64,000 bases of DNA, from positions 15,666,135 to 15,730,134 of the forward strand of contig CM056561.1 of assembly GCA_029721515.1 (NCBI GenBank), written 5' to 3'. Below the pieces are notes generated by a model. It was not told the DNA's origin and made no database searches. It worked only from the letters and a program-made list of their open reading frames with translations. Positions within the stretch are counted from its first letter, which is position 1, and every line of letters starts with the position of its first letter. The stretch is from Synanceia verrucosa (lineage: Eukaryota > Chordata > Actinopteri > Perciformes > Synanceiidae). A program made the translations under genes and the position numbers. Shown here one piece after another: positions 9,638-22,700 of the stretch.

Positions 9638-12600
9638 GTAAGTGATGTTCAGCCAAGCATGTTGATTGTGCCACCATGGCAGTTCACTGTGTCATGATTT
9701 TTTTGGGGCAGATGTTAATGTGATTTGCGGATTTTAGGGTTCTCGTTTTGTATTGATGATGATCAAATGGCGCATTAAAGGGTTAAGAGTTGTCATGTTG
9801 CCAAGCTTTCTGCAGCCTGGCTAAAGGAGGGCTATCACTTCACCTGCATAACTCCTGCTTAAACTCTTAACAACTCTGTTGTCTTTCGTGATAATGGGTT
9901 TGTTAAGGTTTATGATATGCATACGTCTGCATTCATTTCACACACTAGTGTTTCTCATTGATTGGTGTTGTCATGTGTTGCAGCAGGAGTGTGTGTTTCA
10001 GCACCGCGCTCTGTGGACAGCTCCGCGCCTCGGCACTACTTTCACTAATTAACGTTGCAGATCAGCATTCTCTGCACAGTGACGTGGACTCTACAACACA
10101 CAGCACAGACAGCAGGCCTATATGTGTGCAGGCAGTGGAAATGCTCTGTGAGCCTCTTCTCCTTACATCAGGATGTTTTTCCTTTGTCTGTGTGAGGTCT
10201 GGGCTGAAGTCAAACCTTGTCAGACTCCAGCAGTGGCGGATTAAAGCTGTCTGATGGGCAGGGGCGCAAAAAAAGGCACCAGCTGCACGTGGTGGATGGG
10301 CACAAGCATCCATCATAAATAATAACGGGATCTGTTACCTCTGGTGACTTGCTAGCATTTATGCGAGTGGTGATAGAAAAAAGATGTTTGTTGAAAAACA
10401 TTTCTTAATTCTTATATGTTTAAACGGTATTGCAGCAAATTTAGTGAGACGTCAGAATTGGTGCAGCAATGGCCAAAATATCCACATTTCTCATAATGCA
10501 ACCAATATAAACCCTTCCTGCCTCATAATTGCCCATGTCTTTGTCTGAAAAGCAGAGTTAAAAAATCGCTAAAGTCTGCTAATTTTAAGTATCTCAGAGT
10601 TGATGAAGCTCCTCCAGAACCACAGAAGGCATTAAGGGGGGAGTCAGATTTATCTCACCAACCCAACAATTCATGCTATCTGCTTATGTAAACAGTAGCT
10701 ACGCATGTTTTGTTGTACATCTGTAAGGCTGGGAATTGCTGGGAGCACTAAATTTTGAGGTTATGTTGATTAGAGCTCTAAGTTCCGACTTCCAGTGAAC
10801 ACACCATATGGCAAACTCTCACTCCCCAGGGTCTTAAAGAGGTACTGGTACAGCCTGTGCCATCACACCATTGTCTAGTATCTCTACCATGATAAAGCCC
10901 AAATTACTCAAAAATATCTTATTGAGTTTAAATAATCATAGATTAACAATATTAATAATAATAATAATAAATATTGATGATGAACACTATTAAAGGCCAA
11001 ATTACACAAAATAACCCAGTTTAAAAATCCCATCTGTGCCCCTGCCCCAAACATTATGGACATATTGTATGAAAAATATTCCATTGCTAAAATTAAAACA
11101 CTAAACACAAATCAGCATTAACTGTTTATGCAGGTCCAATGTCTATGCACAGTATATATGCAGGTGTATGTGTAGATTATGTGTGCATTAGGGCTATCAA
11201 AGTTACTGTGTTAACGCGGTGAACTATATAGAATATATCGCAAATATCACAATATTGCAATAATGTATTGTATCGTGACTCAAGTATTGTGATACATATC
11301 ATATTGTGAAGTCCTTACCAATACCCAGCCCCATTTAACTGTGTGAAAGATCCCAGTTGCTAGTCAACTCACATTTATGTGCTTTGTACAAGTGATTAAG
11401 ATGTTCAGCTGTATTCTTCAAATGAAAAGGTGCTGTTGTTGGTATTTGCCTGCATCCTTCCTATTTATTATACTGCATGCTTGGTAGTGAGGAGCTGAAG
11501 CACCACAGCATTAAGGAATTCACTGTGCACAGCATATCGATTCCCTAGAGACGACTGGATACCCAGAAGTAATCCTGTGCTTTAATGTGAAACCACACAC
11601 ACACACACACCCTCTGGATTCTTTTGCAACATTAAGTGATTACTATAACAGCCACCGAGAACTCCTTCTGCATGTGTGTATTTTCTTTGATCAGTGTTGC
11701 TCTTAGTAGGATAATATAATATAGCATTTAGAGCCAAATACATTAACTAACATTAACTAACTAGTTACAACAGGGTCAGTTGCATGTATGTTGCCTAAAA
11801 TCCGAATCTTGTGTACAAATAAAATTGTCCAACACAAAGTTCACTTGCCATCCAGTCTGCAGAAGTAGAGTAACCACAGTTCTGTTTCTGTTCCATTTGT
11901 CTGTTCTATACGTTATTCATAGTCACTACTCTTCATTTAAGCTCCCAACTGTTTTTACTTGCAGGCAGCTGATTTATAAAACTGTCATGTGCTGTATCTT
12001 TCCCCATTTCCTCATTCAATCTTCGACTTGTCTCTGCACCATGAGACAGCGTTTGGCAAACAAAATGACACTGCTTTCTTGAGCAGATAAAGAGCATTGC
12101 AAAAACATGTTTGCATCCTCATACCGGCCATTTCTTTTGGGTGTCCTCCCGAAATGTTAGGCTAGGGCGTTTTGTGCATCAGCCTCATTTGTAGTGCATG
12201 TATAAATGATTGATAGGTGCGTATCCAGAGTGCTCTCGTCATGCTGCCTCTCTTTCTTTCTCCCTCCATTTATGCAGCTATCTGAGACTAAGGCTGCCCT
12301 TCTTCTTGTGTTGTGTGAGTTAAAGGGGAGACACAGTCCACAGTGAAGGATATTTCTGTGGATCCAAAGCAGACCCTGCTCAAACCCTGTCACAGCAGCA
12401 TTCTGAAAGTGAAAAGCCTTTTGCAGCACAGGCCTCTTTCAACAGCATGTCAGAACAGCGTTGCAGCGTGTCTTTGTTCACACAGATTCTTGTAAGGAGG
12501 AATAAGGCTTTTAATTTGTCAGGTTCCTGTGTTTAGCTCCAATGGCATCGGCATCATATATGAATCTATCCAAGCAATGGAATCTTCACTGATTTAGCTT

Positions 12601-15600
12601 CAGGAGTCTCATTACCGTGTGTCCTCTCACAGGAAGCGCCAGCTGTATGAGGAAATTGAAAGGCAGCGGTAAAATTACAAATTTTGTTCTTCACCAAAGT
12701 GGAACAAGGGGCTACCACTGTCAGCCCTGAAGTTGAAGTTCAGCAAACGATCAATCAGTTAAAGCGAGATAGCTGATCGAGACAGACGAATCGAGGATTC
12801 CAGTTATTCACTATTCTGCTGTGCTGGCCAGACAAACAGGGCAAGAAATAAGGCAAGGTAACAGTTTGCAGACAATCGTTGGCTGCCAAGCAACTGGAAT
12901 GTGATCAAGTGGTCTGTTTTAGGAGAGGAGATTGAATGTTGAGGGTTATGCTTAGGAATATATTCTCTCACTGCTATCACTGATGAAAATCCACAGAAAA
13001 TTGTAAGACATCTTTTATGCTGTCTTCCGTGATGTTGACCATGAGAATGCGCCATTGCTCAGCTCAACAAGCAACAAAGAGGTTTTACTGCTATGGCCTT
13101 ACTTCGGCTGCCGTCCAATAGTCCTTTTTTCTGAGGAAGATTCCTGAATGACCCAGAAGTAGCAGCCACAGCTGGTCCAGTCAGTTGCATTATTACAGTC
13201 ACGTATAAGTAGTAAGGTTCTCTTAGCACCACGGTTGTTTTTTACTAAGCCCTTTTGATTTTTCCTTCACATCTTTCCTTGATCTCATGATATTCTCCAT
13301 CAAGGTCAAGAAAAGGTAATAACGGTGTCTTTTTTAACTAATTGATCACAGCCCAGGTCTGTAATGATCAGTATATGGAGGGAGTAAAAGTCACTTTGCT
13401 GACTGGGTTTCAGCTTTTATCATCATCCTGTTGAAGCCACAGCATGTTTTCTGCCCAGCTCCAAATACATAGTGAGAGACTAGCTGCTGAACATAGTGGA
13501 GCATTATCAGCTACAGGCTTCTAAGGTGTTACCTAGGATGTACCATGCCAAAACACAAACACGTGACCAGTCTAAGATATATCATAAAATTGTAATAATA
13601 AAAATTAGCATAGTGCATATCTATTGATATACATCCTTGAAGAGGAATAAATCTGCTGCTTTGTCCCCTTTTCTTTATGAAAGGAACAAACTAGAGATGG
13701 CACTGCAGGATGGCTGCCTCGGTGTGTTGTTGCTTTTTAATGCATCTTGTTTTTTTTATTCCCAAACTCTTCTGCACTATCTTTATATGTTTATGTCATG
13801 TCATGTACCATATAAGATACCAAGTTAAATTGTTGTATGTGCAAACTTACTTGGCAATCATCCATCCATCCTTTCTACTGCTTATCCTAGCCTATCCCAG
13901 CTGTCTTAGGGCGGAAGGCAGGGTACACCCTGGACAAGTCGCCACCTCATCGCAGGGCACACAGAGACAGACAACCACTCACACTCACATTCACACCTAA
14001 ATTAACCAATTAACCTAATCCCCATGCATGTTTTTGGGAGTACCAGAGTACCCGGAGAGAACCCACACAGACACAGGGAGAACATGCAAACTCCACACAG
14101 AAAGGCCCCGGGCTGGGAATCGAACCCAGTACCTTCTTGCTATGCTATTCTTGCTATATGAGGCGACAGTGCTAACCACTACACCACCGTGCTGCCTTTA
14201 CTTGGCAATCAACTTGTTTCTGATTCTTATGTGTAGCAATTGGGGGGGGGGGGGTCTACTGGCTGTATAATATTACTGGTATGTTTTATTTGATTGCTTT
14301 GTCACCTGAAAACAAGAATGACTGAGTCAGCTATTTCTGCAGTCGCCCAGAATAGACCAACCAAACACTGTTAACTTTTCTGGCCTTGGTCAGAGTCGAT
14401 CACATTCTCACTGCCTTCGTTGCCACTTTCTTTCTCTTGCTTACCACATAATAGAGGCTTTAGTTGGTTACAATCTGCAACCTCACTGCTAAAGATACTG
14501 CCAGATCTTACACACTGTTCCTTTAAAGGCTTCTATGGGGACATTTCCCTTATCTGAATCTTGATGTTGTATCTTGCACCTCTGGTGAAGTCAAGCCGCA
14601 AGGTACCCCCGTGCCTCATGAGGAAACACAATGACAGCAAATAGTAGGCTTACATTAGTGCATGTATTTACAGAAGACGTGTGCCCCAGAAAGTCCTCAA
14701 CCATCCCTTGAGAAAGCCCACAGAGGGCACCACAGTCCCAGCACATGGTCTTCTTACAGGCACTATTTGCTTGGTGAAAAAAATCCCTCTTTGCTTGTTT
14801 GCTCTCTTCCAGTTTGTTGCAGTCTAAATTTAGCGTGATGAGTATGTCTGGGTAGGCAATGTTGTGCTGAGCGGGGCAAATCAATGTTTCTTTCTCTGCA
14901 GCTCAGGAGGAAATGCAGGCTTTTCTTGCTTCCAACAACAGCCCCCTCAGGTTGACTGATCGATAGCCATGTTCTCAGTCATGTCGTCTGGACCTCTGGC
15001 AGCAAGTGAATGTGTGTGTAGCTGCCCATGGCTGTTTGTCAACTACAAGAGAGGATGAGATTTTCTCTCTCAGTGTTTTATTTTTTATTAGGGGCAGAGG
15101 CAGGCAGAGGGGCATGTCTCCCGCCCTACCTTTCTCATAACCATGAACTGCTTTGCACAAATACAACAGAGACGTATGAATGAATATGTAGAGGCTTCAT
15201 TCTGCATAGTTGTACAAGCTAATTGTTCCATTGCTTAAGGGGGCAGGTTCTGCCCCTCTCCTTTGTCGACAAGTGTCCTCATTATTAGGTGCTGATGAGC
15301 TTGGCAATGTCAAGTCAGGAAAGTTGCATAAACTGATGTCTAATTGGACTTGGATTGAACCAGCTTCTTTGTCCAAAATATTTAATTTCAGTGGTAATAT
15401 GTTTTAAAGAAATACAAGATATCTGCAATTTAAGTAGGAGCAATTTATTGTTTTTATTACGACATGGGGATAATTACTGAAAGAATAATCCAATTCCCAC
15501 GTCAGTGAAAGTATGTAAAACTTAGTCAGTGCAGTCTCTTAGTGCATTATTTAGATTTGTAAGCAACAGAAAACTACATGATATCAATCACCTTGTTGAT

Positions 15601-16742
15601 GTATTTATGTGAGTAATGTAGACTTCCAAACAAGAAGTCCTATGATGGTTATCATTAGGGCATCAAATGAGTGCTAAAAAGAGGAAGAAAGAAATTTGTG
15701 GTTTTGCCATTCCTTGTAAATATAGATTATTTGTCAACCACTGGAATAATACCAACCCTGTCAGAAAAAGACTGCAAAAGTGAGTGACCTTGAATAGAAG
15801 AGAACTAAACCTTGGTATGAATAACACAACGGTGTTCATTTAAACTGGCAAAATCAATACTGACTGTAAAACCAATATACCAGACCTTTAAACAGTTCAC
15901 ATAGATTTAATAATCAAAACTACAAAGATGAGCTGCAGTATAAGGCAGAATGTGATAAAAGTTTCCTCTGTGCATGAGGAGCTCACATTTATCAAGCAAG
16001 CATTGACTGCCGTAGCCATCAATGATGCATGGGATGCCAAAGACACACATGTACTGTAGATGTACAAGAAAATGACCTCAATCTGACCTATAAAATGTAC
16101 AGAACTTGTGCAGCTTGAGCTGAATGTGCAAACAGTTCATTTAGGTTTTTGTGGGAATGTCTTTATGCCTCAGCTCATCTTTAAGCTCATCTATGCACTT
16201 TACCATCGGCACATAGCATTGACCTCTGCTTCTGCTTCATTCTGATTGGCTGGCTGCCTGTAACCACTGCCAAGAGTGTGATATGACCAAACCAAATTGC
16301 AACTGCAGCAGGAGGAAATGGGAAATCAGGTGAGCTGGAGTCACAGTTAGAGCATCCAGGGAGGATTGATGAGGATCCTTGATGAGGATGGATGAGTTCT
16401 AGATGAAGCATGTCACAGAGAAAAAGCTTAGATCAACTTGCTTGTCGGGTTAGATCATGTGAAAAAAAAACATATATGTAGCCAGATTTGCTCTCAATTT
16501 ACTCAGGCAGTGAGAGATTTGTTAAAAGCTTCCTTGATGGGAAGGTTCAGATACAGCCAATGGGCCCACAGTAAATATATAATATACATGAATATATAAT
16601 ATATCAAGGTTAAGACATGTAAGAAATGCATTGTAGTGTCAGGGTTAAACTTTTGCCTCTTGCTTCTGAACTGATAAACAGATCATTGTTACAGCAAAAC
16701 ATTTGTTCATCATATGAAGCCCAATTAATTAAAGCTATAACC

Positions 16743-16773
<31 letters not shown>

Positions 16774-19700
16774 GCATGTGTGTTTGTCAGGGCTGATCTC
16801 TTTCCAAGCCTGTGGAATTTTGCCATACCGACACCCCCACTACACTTTTAAAGCTACACTATCAATATTACATTGTTATCACATTAATCATAATTGAAAT
16901 GAATAGCTAATTGTAATGAGAAGGTGCCACTGGTAGTGATGAATCCACAGGCAGCTCTCAATTCTGCAGTGTTTTTACCTCTTTTATGACATTATATGTA
17001 GTGTTTTTGGCCTGGAAGCTGGTGAACTGTAGCCTGGGCCCACCCATACTTCCTGTGACGCTGCACAACATTTTGTGACCAAGTCAGTCTGGCCAAGTTG
17101 CCTATCTTTTCGATTTCAGATTCCTCCAGGAATGGGGACCAATGAAAATCTAGCATTTCAAACGGCTCGATTGAGGCGTGTTTAAGGCAGTGACGCACCA
17201 GTTCTTTGGATCAAGCATTTTCCATCGCTAACGCATACGTCAGAGGAAAGAGTGGTCTGATTGGTTGAAGCTTCGTCCAATAGCACACTCAAATTCATGT
17301 GTATCTTGTTCAGTGTAACATCTCAGGTATTATCTTTCCAAATTTTACTGGTTTTATGGTTCCCGTGATTGGGCACATGTATGAGCATTTTTTTGTTTCC
17401 AGAATTATTGAGGAGGTTCATAATGTCTTCTACTGTCAGGATTACATGTATAGAAAAATATTTTAATGTTATATGGGTTTGCTTGGCCCCCGCAAAATGA
17501 TGATTTTTGCCATGTGCTGGTGCTCATGAGTCTTGTACGGTAAAGAAATCGGAATGCATGAAACTAGTGCAAAATGTAAACCGGGTTTTTTATTGTGCAA
17601 ACTTTGCAAAACACATGCTAACAATTGAGCATTGTACTGAGCACTCTGAAACTGAAACTGAACATTTTGGCTGGAGTATTTCGGAAATGGCAACACATAC
17701 CTGGGATCCAGGGTTTGGACCATCGACCTGAAATCTTTTTTCAACTGTACATAGTGGAACCATGCCTCAGGCCAGATAAAAGGTTGCAGTGTTGAACAAA
17801 AACAATGCCTGTCTCGGCTTTGGTTTCTCTATTTCACCAGCATTGCTTTATATTGTCAAAGCTGATTGTATTTCCATACTTTCTTGGTATTTTAATAGTT
17901 ATTTTCTGTAGAAGTGGATGAATAAATTGCTATCTCCAAGGGCAATGACTTTACCTAAAAAGCATTTTCAATGTTCCTTTGGTCAAAAATTTGTCCGAAA
18001 TCTGAAAAAAACAACAAATGGCTCCTCTCTTCGGTACAAGTGGTTGTTGTCTGTCATCTTTATCTTCATCTCCAGCCTCTTTTTCTTCATTGTCCATGTT
18101 TTTCAGATAAACAAATAATGAAATGTGTACATCTTGCACTATTTGTAGCTGCCACGCTGTACCCTAGTATTCCTCTGGATCCAGGATCGAGCACTAGCGC
18201 GAGCTTGGCTGTACCATGTAACACCCCGTCATGTGCCCGTTGAAGATACTTGACATTCCACAGTATCTTTAGTATGATTAATGTTCATTGCATCTTCTCA
18301 GATCCTCCATTCTTCAAGTATTGTGTTTCACCAAGCACTCTCCATTATCTCTACTTTGGATTCCTTCCAGATCTTTCCTAAAGGAAGTCCCTTAGGTCGG
18401 GCTCTGCCGTGCCTCTTCCTCTTCAAATCACAAGTTATCTTCCATCCAATAAAACGCTTGCCACATGCTCTCAGCCATTCCTCTGGAGGTGTGGCTGCAC
18501 AATTGATTTTCTTCCATATCACATCAGTCTACTTGAAACCATCTACCATCAGGTTTCTATTTCGTCTAAAAGAATTATTGTTTTATTGGTCTTTGAACAC
18601 ATTTCTACCTGTTTCGGGAAATGCTATCCTAGGCTTAACAAAGACAAGTTTATTCACCTGTGACTCCCATGTTGTTAGGAAGAAAATCACATTTTTTCAC
18701 TCCACAAAAGCTACCGTCTGACAATAAACTCACTCTCACATCCAAAAGGAGCTGGCACAGACAGGCAGGTTGATGACAGATTCAGCTGATTTTGTTCTAC
18801 AATCACAGTATGGATTAGATGCCAACTATTTGTATTCATTCAAGAACAAAATGTGTTACCTAAATGTATCTGCTTGTCTGTCTTCAGTTCTTTCAGGTTT
18901 TCTTTCTTATTTATGCCCTAATACACTTATTTAATCATTTTTCCTGGGCTTCAGCTGTTTAAGCAGTTATTTATTATTTATTATTTCCATTAATGAAGGC
19001 AGGGTCTGCAGCTCTAATTATTCATTCAGTCCCAACTGTTAAGCTTTAGAAATTGATTAGCAGACGGCAGTCAGTCTTGGAATATTATTGCAGCCATTAT
19101 TCACCACTGCTGAATATTAAATCTACTGTGGGTAAAATGGGTGGTTGACTTCTAATGGTATCAATGCAGTAAGTTTTGCTTTTATGCCAGATCTACTACT
19201 TTTCTTCAAATCATAAAAATTACCCCAATACTAGCTATTGACAGAGGTCAGTGGTTTATCCAGTTGAAGTGGAAAATGTTTTTGAAAGACACGATCCTAT
19301 TCATCCATCCATCCATCCATTTTCTACTGCTTATCCTCACATAGCGTCGCCGGGGCACTGGAGCTTATCCCAGCTGTCTTAGGGCGGAAGGCAGGGTACA
19401 CCCTGGACAAGTCGCCACCTCATCACAGGGCACATAGAGACAGACAACCATTCACACTCAGATTCACACCTACGGTCAATTTAAATTAGCCAGTTAACCT
19501 AATCCCCATGCATGTTTTGGGCTGGTGTGAGGAAGCCGGAGTACCCGGAGAGAACCCACGCAGACATGAGGAGAACATGCAAACTCCACACAGAAAAGCC
19601 CCGGGCTGGGATTCGAACCCGATACCTTCTTGCTGTGAGGCTACAGTGCTAACCACCGTGCCACCCACGATCCTATTCAGTTTGTGAAATTACATTATAT

Positions 19701-22700
19701 ACAGTGATCATTGTATTTGTTTGAGAATCAGAAAAAAACATACCATATTTAACTAAATTTTACATATACTGTATAGACACTAACTGTCAGTCAGAAAATA
19801 GGTCTCCTTTTGGGCTTACTGACCTTTTAAGATTTTTAAAATCAGTGCTTTTATTTTTAAAGATATTACACAATCTGTTAGTCTAATTTTCTAATTTTAA
19901 TTTAATTTAATTTTTTTCTAATGTGCAGTTTAAGGTAATTTTTATGTAATTGTTCCATTCATGAATTATAAAGCATATGTCTATGGTTGTTTTTGTTTGA
20001 CTGCTTGACACACCTAGTGACTGAAATCTGGATTTTGTGGCTTAACTAACAAGCATGACAGTATACGGAGCCCCTCGGAAACCTTTCACAGATTCTATAT
20101 CCATCCAGTCTGTTTCACTGTTGAAATCACTGTATCTAAAACAGGATTTGAGAAATGTAACAGTAACCTACTGTAAATGTTTTTTTCTGCCTTGTGTCTC
20201 CTCCAGATTCTTCTTGGTGTTTTCCTGTCTCATACTTTCAGTCTTTGCCACCATCAGAGAGTTCAAAAACAGCTCAGAGAGTGCCTTGTACATCCTGGTA
20301 GGTATTATTTCATTTGCTGTAAACATGTATGCCCTCCTCATGTTGCAGGGTTAACTCCATAATTTTGGTTTGTTCCACAGGAAATTGTAACCATTGTGGT
20401 GTTTGGAGTGGAGTACATTGTAAGGATATGGGCTGCTGGCTGCTGCTGTCGATACAGAGGATGGAGAGGGAGACTCAAATTTGCCAGAAAGCCTTTCTGT
20501 GTCATAGGTGAGGAAATGGGGTCTGCTTGAGTTTTGTTGGCTGATATTTTTTCTCAGTTTGCCCCCTCAGAATCGAACACATACTTTACTGTGTTATTCA
20601 ATTCCTTCCCTTTTCAAACGCTGGTGTTTCAGTCTGATTTGATCAAGGATATGCTATCTCTGCCTTCCCAATGTGCACAGAGTTCTGTGATTGTTTTTTG
20701 CTCTATCTCCAGACATCATGGTGCTCATAGCATCAGTATCTGTACTGGCAGCTGGATCACAGGGCAATGTTTTTGCCACCTCTGCCATCAGGAGTCTGAG
20801 ATTCCTGCAGATCCTGCGCATGCTGCGTATAGACCGCCGTGGAGGCACCTGGAAGCTGCTCGGATCTGTGGTTTACGCCCACAGCAAGGTGACATCATGT
20901 CATTGTTTTTCTGTAGAGGATCAGAAGGAGGTGACAGCAACTGTCTCAGTTTTGTCATCAGAGGGTTAGTAGTAATAGCCACTGTGTAGTGTTTCTTCAT
21001 CTTGATATCCTTTGGCCACATGAAGACTTTAGTTGTTATGGGATATTCAAGTACAAATTTAGGGTAGCAAGTTTTTAGACAACAGCATCACATGGGGGCT
21101 TTAAACCATGGCAGCTGAAATCGAAATTGCGTTATTCTACGTCAGTGACACATGGTTTCCAGTCGTGTCTCTTCCAAGTAATTCTGTCACGAAGAGGGGA
21201 CATATTTCTCTCTCAGTTATTGCAGTGAGATTTGAAATATAATAATTAACTTGCATTAATTAACTGTGGAACTTGTGCAACTGTGTGTGTGTGTTTGTGT
21301 TATGTAGTGAGAAGGAGAGAAGCCATTTGTGTAGCATGTGTGGAGGGAAATAAAGACATTTATGAAATACTTAGTTCGCCAGGGGGCATGTAACTCATAT
21401 AATCATGCCCAATGTTATTAAGGAAAGGCTTTAAAGAACAATTTACAAGGGTAACATGAGCACTCAGTGGCAAGTTATTGCTTTAGATTCCCTCATGGTC
21501 ATTTTATTGTTATTTCCTTTAGGAGCTCATCACAGCGTGGTACATAGGCTTCCTGTGTCTCATCTTGGCCTCATTCCTGGTCTACTCAGTTGAAAAGGAG
21601 ACAAATGAGGAGTTTGAGACCTATGCTGATGCTCTTTGGTGGGGACTGGTAAGACGAAATCAATGTAATGCAACAAGGGACTGTGGTATTTATACTCAAA
21701 ATAACACACTCAAATTAAATTTACCGTAATTGTTCTTTTCACCAGATCACTCTCACCACCATTGGTTATGGTGATAAGGTTCCCAAGACCTGGAATGGAC
21801 GCTTGCTGGCAGCCACATTCAGCATGATTGGGGTGGCCTTCTTTGCACTTCCTGCTGTAAGTATATACTAGTATTTTTCAAACCAATGCCATTGGCGTAA
21901 GAATAATCTTAAAGTTCATTTTGTCTTTATCTATGATGATATTTAGCACCCGGTCATCAGGACCCCAAAAACACAACTCTTAATGCTAATGTGCTACATA
22001 TCTACTGGATGTATATAAATACGGAGCTGTTTGGTTAGCATGTTATCACCTTTATTAGCTCATATGTCAGTGGTGTGTTCACGGCTTGCTGCATTGTCAC
22101 CAAGTGGCAAAAACATTAATGAACGCTGCTTTTAAGTATGGCAGTAATGCACGTTTTTCACAGCAGACATTTTGGTTTGTCTGAAACCAATAACACAAAT
22201 GGTCATGGTTCAGTTACTTTTTTGCATCCCTTTTCATGAAATGTCAGCTGTGATATATTAGAAAAGTATGTGCAGTATTGTATATGCTAATGTGCACCTT
22301 AGCCACATACCTACATTTTCAGTCTATAGTCACACAGATAAGCACTCAGTGAGCCAGTATGCCACATTACATTAAAGTGGCACTGCAGAAGTTAACTACA
22401 AAATATCTGCTCACTTGCATTCTGAAAGATCTCAACTCATGGTGATATAATTATGTGACTGCCATTCAATTTTTAGCATTTCACCTGAGATTTGAAGGTG
22501 TCAGCCTCAGCAGCAAGCTTTGAGGACACAGCTAAGACCCACACACATAAAACAAAACTGGATTGCTGTATCAACACTCACAGTCACTATTTGTGCCACT
22601 TTTGCCAACATTTTCTCACATTCCTATTACCTTAAGGCTTTGCAGACCTGTCAAAACTTGTATTGTATTTACTTGGTCTTTTTGTTGGCTTTGCTCACTG

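Larger units (their letters stand above)
9638..20206 (+). other. kcnq2: kcnq2 intron 1 (10.6 kb)
   Basis: A large first intron, as in KCNQ2 of other vertebrates. It contains a candidate REST site (9997-10024), a short CA run near 11593-11610, two antisense tRNA-derived SINEs (13861-14197, 19304-19665), a 13-G run (14242-14254) and a TG run (about 16743-16768). The segment 16980-17480 has the look of an interspersed element, but I could not define its ends. Nothing else recognisable. Confidence 0.85.

Noticed and set aside
10225..11060. Possible hAT element starting near CAGCAGTGGCGG with a related GGGGCAGGGG word on the opposite side
   Set aside because: Terminal match too short and no 8 bp duplication found.
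13861..14197. tRNA gene call from the tRNA-like SINE head (also at 19304-19665 and 30837-31222)
   Set aside because: Promoter-like boxes are present but the rest does not fold as a tRNA, and each copy has SINE target duplications.
14902..14950. Exon-like block after ctctgcag in kcnq2 intron 1
   Set aside because: The acceptor looks good but the peptide matches no Kv7 or other recognised protein, and the possible gttgac donor is weak.
18328..18522. Minus-strand frame with charged residues and a GRARPKGLPLGK motif
   Set aside because: Short, flanked by stops, and no family recognised; possibly a decayed transposase but not supportable.
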